Shown here: positions 5,658-8,649 of the stretch, one piece after another
Numbering within the stretch: the stretch's first letter is position 1
Layout of the letters: the number at the start of each line of letters is the position of its first letter
Assembly: GCA_003562555.1 (NCBI GenBank)
Contig: PWUO01000141.1
Span: forward strand, 1 to 8,649
Direction of reading: 5' to 3'
Length of the DNA stretch: 8,649 bases
DNA from: Dehalococcoidia bacterium
Lineage (GTDB): Bacteria > Chloroflexota > Dehalococcoidia > GIF9 > AB-539-J10
Program-made: the position numbers and the translations under genes
Notes under the pieces: generated by a model
The model's input: the letters and a program-made list of their open reading frames with translations, nothing else
Told to the model about the DNA's origin: nothing
Databases searched by the model: none

Positions 5658-7040
5658 TTACCAGGGCAGGACACCGGGAGCGAACTTGCCGATCATGCCC
5701 ACCACGAGCACGACGAAGATGATGAGTGGCAGAATCACTCCGCAGTAGAAGCGAAGACCCTGGGGGAAGCGCATTCCCTCACCCGTATTGGCCTCCTCCA
5801 GGAAGTTCTTCCAGCCCCAACCGAACCGGTGAGAACAGAAGAGTGCGAATATAAGGGCACCCACCGGGAGAAGGGTGTAGCTCACGATGAAGTCCCAGAG
5901 GTCGATGAAGATGGATCCGGGGACTCCAGGAAGCGTCTGGATGTGGCTCCAAACGCTGAAACCCAGCACGCAGGGGATCGACAGGACGAATACCGCGATT
6001 CCCTCCACGATAACCGTCTTTGAGCGGGTCCATCCCCACTGATCCATGGCATAGGCGGTGAGATTCTCGAAGACCGCGACGACGGTCGTCATTGCCGCCA
6101 GAGCCAGAAGCAGGAAGAAGACCACGGACCATATCTGGCCACCCGGCATGGCGTTGAAGACGTTGGGCAGCGTAATGAATACAAGACCGACGCCCTCGCC
6201 TGGATCAACGCCGTACGCGAACGCGGTGGCGAAGATAATGAGGCCAGCCAGCAGTGCGACGAGTGAGTCGATTCCAATGACACGCACGGATTCACCCGCC
6301 AGCGCACGCTGCTTGTTGATGTAGCTGCCAAATATGGCCATACTGCCGATGCCGAGGCTGAGGGTGAAGAACGCCTGTGACATCGCCGCATACACCCCAC
6401 CAAGGCTCAATCCGGAGAAGTCTGGCCTGAGGTAGAACTCAAGGCCTGCACCTGCACCGGGCAGCGTCACTGCCCTGACGGCCAGCACGATGAGCAGGAC
6501 GAACAGTCCTCCCATCATGACCTTGCCGACACGCTCGACACCCCGCCTCAATCCAAACGCACATACGACATAACCCAGAAGCACCACGAGGAACATCCAG
6601 AGCATAAGCTGCGGCACGTTTGAGACAAGTCCACCAAAGACGCCGCCCAACTCATCCGGCGTCTTGCCAGTCAGGTTGCCGGAAATCGCGTTGTACAAAT
6701 AGGCCAGCGTCCAGCCAGCAACGGTGGTGTAGAACATCATCAGGATGAGATTGCCGAGGATCCCGATGTGGCCATACACGTGCCACTTGCTGCCCTGAGG
6801 CTCCAGCGCTGTCATTGCTCCCGCCAGATTTCTCTGGGCTGCGCGACCGATGGCGAACTCCATAGTCATGATGGGGAAGCCAAGGATCACCAGGAAGACG
6901 AGATAGACTATCACGAAGGCTGCGCCACCGTTCTCTCCGACGATGTAGCCAAAGCGCCAGATGTTGCCAAGGCCCACGGCGCATCCGGCCGAGATCAGCA
7001 GAAAGCCCAGTCGCGTTGCCAGTTGTTCACGTTGCTGCAT
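5658..7040 (-). CDS. Sodium-dependent amino-acid/neurotransmitter symporter (NSS/SNF family)
   Basis: A 460-residue polytopic protein of the LeuT-like family, which imports small substrates, usually amino acids, with Na+. ATG 7040 is chosen because AAGGAGGT lies four bases upstream; the frame is open back to 7067 without a ribosome site. Helix 1 carries the family signature AGCAVGLGNIWRF (residues 18-30), then GYIVGENGGAAF; the unwound part and Asn26 contribute to sodium and substrate sites. EFAIGRAAQRNL marks the end of helix 2. FFTLSLGIGS is the broken helix 6, and AAMTTVVAVFE is helix 8 with the Na2-site hydroxyl residues. About 11-12 spans are visible, usual for bacterial members. The change of the common WRFPY to WRFGY is a small oddity. 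Substrate cannot be read. It is monocistronic, between a strong terminator and a non-coding stretch. Confidence 0.93.
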   Translation of the reverse strand: MQQREQLATRLGFLLISAGCAVGLGNIWRFGYIVGENGGAAFVIVYLVFLVILGFPIMTMEFAIGRAAQRNLAGAMTALEPQGSKWHVYGHIGILGNLILMMFYTTVAGWTLAYLYNAISGNLTGKTPDELGGVFGGLVSNVPQLMLWMFLVVLLGYVVCAFGLRRGVERVGKVMMGGLFVLLIVLAVRAVTLPGAGAGLEFYLRPDFSGLSLGGVYAAMSQAFFTLSLGIGSMAIFGSYINKQRALAGESVRVIGIDSLVALLAGLIIFATAFAYGVDPGEGVGLVFITLPNVFNAMPGGQIWSVVFFLLLALAAMTTVVAVFENLTAYAMDQWGWTRSKTVIVEGIAVFVLSIPCVLGFSVWSHIQTLPGVPGSIFIDLWDFIVSYTLLPVGALIFALFCSHRFGWGWKNFLEEANTGEGMRFPQGLRFYCGVILPLIIFVVLVVGMIGKFAPGVLPW

Positions 7041-7091
7041 AGTTACCTCCTTAACTGCGAGACACAACCCAGCCGACGTATCGACCTATCC

Positions 7092-7131
7092 ATTGGATAC
7101 GAGAAGGGCCGATGCCTCAAGTGGTATACCA
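7092..7131 (-). promoter_or_regulatory. Candidate promoter and palindromic operator of the symporter gene
   Basis: The perfect 10-bp palindrome TGGTATACCA (7122-7131), extended on minus to TTGGTATACCA, matches the general form of GntR/FadR-family operators (for example UxuR/ExuR-like TTGGTATACCAA). Directly downstream on minus, TTGAGG (7120-7115) and TCCAAT (7097-7092) are 17 bases apart, each a 4 of 6 match to consensus, giving a start about 45 bases before ATG 7040. The operator would then sit just upstream of the -35. Alternatively the palindrome is itself an extended -10 (TGG TATACC) readable on both strands. Confidence 0.4.
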
Positions 7132-7188
7132 AGGCAACGGCCAGATTCGCGTCAGTCCGCAGGACGTCCGGCGAAGGCTTCAAGAACG

Positions 7189-7217
7189 CACGGCATCTGC
7201 TGACAGCAGATGCCGTG
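7189..7217. repeat. Perfect 13-bp inverted repeat (hairpin) with three-base loop
   Basis: CACGGCATCTGCT (7189-7201) is exactly complementary to 7205-7217, around a GAC loop. Neither side has a T-run: TCTACTATA follows on plus, CGTTCTTG on minus. It could end a short plus-strand RNA started near 7137, or a minus-strand transcript from the 7387-7988 area, or be a protein-binding site. The function is not readable from sequence. Confidence 0.6.
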
Positions 7218-7265
7218 TCTACTATAGGAAGACGCAGATTCAAATGTCAATAGGAAGGGCACAAG

Positions 7266-7337
7266 ATGGGAAGAAGACGAGCGAAGCCGGGATCGTCACG
7301 ATCGGTTCCATTCGAACAATCGAAACTCCGTGCTTGA
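7266..7337 (+). CDS. Doubtful 23-aa basic peptide frame
   Basis: ATG 7266 follows GGAAGGG (7253-7259) by six bases, and the frame closes with TGA at 7335-7337. The peptide is MGRRRAKPGSSRSVPFEQS, then KLRA. It is strongly basic, with no recognisable family. It may be a chance frame with a fair ribosome site, or the start of a decayed gene. The GATCGT-C-ACGATC palindrome (7291-7303) lies inside it. Confidence 0.15.
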   Translation: MGRRRAKPGSSRSVPFEQSKLRA

Positions 7338-7344
7338 GCCGAAT

Positions 7345-7373
7345 TTGACCTGACTACAAGGATGTTCTAAAGT
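7345..7373 (+). promoter_or_regulatory. Candidate sigma-70 promoter
   Basis: TTGACC (7345-7350) is followed after an optimal 17-base spacer by TAAAGT (7368-7373), a 4 of 6 match to TATAAT. Transcription would start near 7380, at the edge of the palindrome at 7380-7400. It is a good candidate start for transcripts into 7412 and perhaps onward to the cysteine synthase gene, with a leader of about 640 bases in that case. Confidence 0.5.
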
Positions 7374-7379
7374 TAAGCA

Positions 7380-7400
7380 TGGTGACTTAATTAGTCACCA
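7380..7400. promoter_or_regulatory. Palindromic operator at the predicted transcription start
   Basis: TGGTGACT (7380-7387) and AGTCACCA (7393-7400) are perfect 8-bp inverted arms around TAATT. The site covers about +1 to +21 of the promoter at 7345-7373, the position of a typical repressor operator. An A+T-rich centre and eight-base arms suit a dimeric DNA-binding protein such as an autoregulating antitoxin; this is inference from position and form. Confidence 0.55.
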
Positions 7401-7411
7401 ATGTCAGTGCC

Positions 7412-7825
7412 ATGAGCGTACGTATGAGAGAGGCAAGGAAAAGGATCACTGACCTACCCGATGGGCTGGTCACAGTAATGGCGATTCGGCGGTCTCGACT
7501 GACCGCAGATGTCGCTGCGCCCTCACGGGGTGGATCAATGGCTGTGAGTCGCCGTACGATGCCGCTGAGTTCATGGTCGCACGAAGGGCGGGGACACAGC
7601 ATCGACACTTCCGCGACAGGCCCCGCACCTGAGTCGTCCCGTCACCCACGATCAGACTTCTTCGCTCCGCATGCGACAGGTTTCACCGTTCGAGCCCGGG
7701 AAACCTCACCGAAGCACGCCGACCTGCACAGCAACGGCGACTTCTTCTTCAAGTATCAGTCTCCTCCTCACTGTAGCCCCTGCCACCGTCAGGGCTGCCG
7801 ATCCGGTCGGCACGCAATCCGCTGA
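7412..7825 (+). pseudogene. Possible relic of a Phd/YefM-type antitoxin gene
   Basis: The frame begins 12 bases after the operator. Its first 40 residues, MSVRMREARKRITDLPDGLV followed by TVMAIRRSRLTADVAAPSRG, resemble the Phd/YefM pattern: (I/M)REARKRLSEL, a spacer, VITRRGKPVA, then a Pro. Beyond about residue 40 the frame has no antitoxin likeness and is Ser/Arg/His-rich, like non-coding DNA read through. No ribosome site precedes ATG 7412 or 7424. In the frame one base further on, around 7540-7590, a short stretch YDAAEFMVARRAG recalls the end of PIN toxins but is soon interrupted. I read this as a decayed toxin-antitoxin locus at low confidence; a chance frame is the alternative. Confidence 0.25.
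7678..7706. repeat. Hairpin: 10 bp with one bulged A
   Basis: AGGTTTC (7678-7684) pairs with GAAACCT (7700-7706). After a bulged A7685, CCG (7686-7688) pairs with CGG (7697-7699), leaving an eight-base loop TTCGAGCC. No T-run follows on either strand. It lies in the long untranslated stretch ahead of the cysteine synthase gene. Confidence 0.5.
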
Positions 7826-7988
7826 GGATTGTCAGACCGCGGACAGGCATCTCGTCAACCAGGCGTGACCTCTTCCTGCGGTCCTTTGACGGCAGATCGA
7901 AGTAGCCAGACGAGACGGTAAGCAGCTCAGGACACCGCGTCTTCCATGCACCTGCATCCATATTGCGCACGAAGACGTAATTCGGCAT
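7749..7988 (-). CDS. Doubtful 79-aa hypothetical protein
   Basis: The frame runs from ATG 7988 to TGA at 7749-7751 and begins MPNYVFVRNMDAGAWKTRCP. Codon choice looks similar to neighbouring genes, with third positions mostly G or C, and the composition is ordinary rather than repetitive. Against it, there is no ribosome site before the ATG, no family I recognise, and the tail (GSPDGGRGYSEEETDT) is of low information. It overlaps hairpins at 7796-7831. It could be a fragment of a larger decayed gene on the minus strand, or chance. Confidence 0.2.
   Translation of the reverse strand: MPNYVFVRNMDAGAWKTRCPELLTVSSGYFDLPSKDRRKRSRLVDEMPVRGLTILSGLRADRIGSPDGGRGYSEEETDT
7796..7831. repeat. Two tandem hairpins
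   Basis: TGCCGA (7796-7801) pairs with TCGGCA (7807-7812) around TCCGG, and three bases on CAATCC (7815-7820) pairs with GGATTG (7826-7831) around GCTGA. A third, looser pairing follows: CGTCAA (7853-7858) with TTGACG (7886-7891), with GACC/GGTC inside. Together they suggest structured RNA or relic DNA; I match them to no known riboswitch or T-box. Confidence 0.4.
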
Positions 7989-8018
7989 TGGTTAACCGAA
8001 CTAGGGAGGGAACTGACA

Positions 8019-8649
8019 ATGACAACACAAGTCGACAGACTTCACTATAAGACTACGAAGATCGCGAAGCTCACGAGAGGAATTGCGCAGGACTCAACCG
8101 AGATTATCGGCAACACCCCTCTTGTCAGACTGAACAAGGTCACTCAAGGAGCTGTCGCCACCGTGGTGGCGAAGCTCGAATCGTTCAACCCGCTGTCGAG
8201 CGTCAAGGACCGGTTGGGAGTCGCAATGATCGTCTCCGCTGAGGAGAGCGGACTGGTGAACGAGGACACCGTTTTCGTAGAGCCGACCAGCGGCAATACG
8301 GGAATTGCGCTCGCATTCGTCTCCGCAGCCCGGGGCTATCGGTTGGTACTGACCATGCCCGACACCATGTCGGTGGAACGGCGACAACTGCTCTCCATAT
8401 TCGGAGCCGAGCTTATCCTCACTCCAGGCGCCGAAGGTATGCCCGGGGCGATACGCAAGGCCGAGCAGCTTGTGAGCGAGAACCCGAACTACCTGATGCT
8501 GCACCAGTTCCGAAACAGGGCCAACCCTGAGATACACAGACTCACCACTGCTGAGGAGATATGGCGGGATACGGATGGGAAGATCGACATCCTGGTGAGC
8601 GGCGTGGGTACCGGGGGAACCATCACAGGGGTCGCGGAGATTATCAAGA
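8019..8649 (+). CDS. cysK: Cysteine synthase (O-acetylserine sulfhydrylase), partial, 3' end outside window
   Basis: The first 210 codons are visible. ATG 8019 follows GGGAGGG (8004-8010) by eight bases. This is a fold-type II PLP enzyme that makes cysteine from O-acetylserine and sulfide in the cytoplasm. Landmarks: TEIIGNTPLVRLN (residues 27-39), the PLP lysine Lys63 in NPLSSVKDR, the substrate-binding TSGNTG (90-95), and the phosphate-binding GTGGT (197-201). The spacing and the IGNTPLVRL/SSVKDR wording are those of CysK rather than cystathionine beta-synthase or threonine synthase, although close paralogues such as CysM or O-phosphoserine users cannot be excluded. About 20 extra residues precede the usual start of the family (relatives begin near IAKDITELIGNTP). 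Apart from a possible long leader from 7380, no close promoter is convincing. Confidence 0.92.
   Translation, partial: MTTQVDRLHYKTTKIAKLTRGIAQDSTEIIGNTPLVRLNKVTQGAVATVVAKLESFNPLSSVKDRLGVAMIVSAEESGLVNEDTVFVEPTSGNTGIALAFVSAARGYRLVLTMPDTMSVERRQLLSIFGAELILTPGAEGMPGAIRKAEQLVSENPNYLMLHQFRNRANPEIHRLTTAEEIWRDTDGKIDILVSGVGTGGTITGVAEIIK

Noticed and set aside
7686..7700. TTCGAGC resembling a tRNA T-loop
   Set aside because: The flanking five bases do not pair as a T-stem and there is no acceptor stem, D-arm or anticodon arm; a different hairpin explains it.
7929..7940. GGACACCGCG resembling the T-box antiterminator core ahead of cysteine synthase
   Set aside because: The full GGGTGGNACCGCG core is absent, and I see no Stem I specifier loop or terminator/antiterminator pair.
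1..8649. CRISPR array, tRNA, rRNA, insertion-sequence ends
   Set aside because: Reading both strands I saw no regularly spaced direct repeats, no cloverleaf, no rRNA-like stretch, and no transposase or terminal inverted repeats with target duplications.

Overview
The window is bacterial DNA of moderately high G+C with dense protein-coding genes on both strands. Most starts have strong Shine-Dalgarno sites (AAGGAGGT type) and most promoters look like sigma-70 types. I cannot assign a genus. The gene mix (an NSS amino-acid symporter, an OFA-type MFS carrier, a stand-alone flavin reductase with a cysteine cluster, and a nitroreductase-like lipoprotein) would suit a free-living, perhaps anaerobic bacterium. 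That is inference only.

Layout. Bases 1-247 (minus) hold the start of a lipoprotein with a SagB/nitroreductase-like N-terminus, cut by the window edge. Bases 264-511 are non-coding and carry outward-facing promoters. Bases 512-634 encode a 40-residue single-span membrane peptide, followed by a hairpin. Bases 768-1229 encode a YhcH/YjgK/YiaL (DUF386) protein. Converging on it is an OFA-type MFS transporter (1270-2544, minus). That gene is divergent from a diacylglycerol/lipid kinase (2606-3556, plus), and the two appear to share one symmetric extended -10 element at 2563-2575. A hairpin separates the kinase from a convergent OYE-family NADH:flavin oxidoreductase (3633-4748, minus). The oxidoreductase is divergent from a little-known protein with a helix-hairpin-helix glycosylase-like segment (4854-5576, plus). 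Between those two lies a 40-bp nested inverted repeat that places TTGACC hexamers facing each other. A 12-bp perfect hairpin then ends an NSS sodium:amino-acid symporter (5658-7040, minus).

Bases 7041-8018 (about 980 bp) hold no convincing intact gene. They contain a possible GntR-like palindrome (7122-7131), a 13-bp perfect hairpin (7189-7217), and a promoter with a palindrome at its start point (7345-7400). A frame that begins like a Phd/YefM antitoxin and then loses resemblance follows, possibly a toxin-antitoxin relic. Several further hairpins and a doubtful minus-strand frame complete the stretch. From 8019 to the window end runs a cysteine synthase gene (cysK-like), truncated by the edge.

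How the genes work together: they look like individually controlled metabolic and transport functions rather than one operon. The recurring theme is compact divergent gene pairs with strongly symmetric promoter/operator DNA. The best candidates for something undescribed are the HhH protein, the symmetric promoters, and the relic or structured DNA at 7041-8018.
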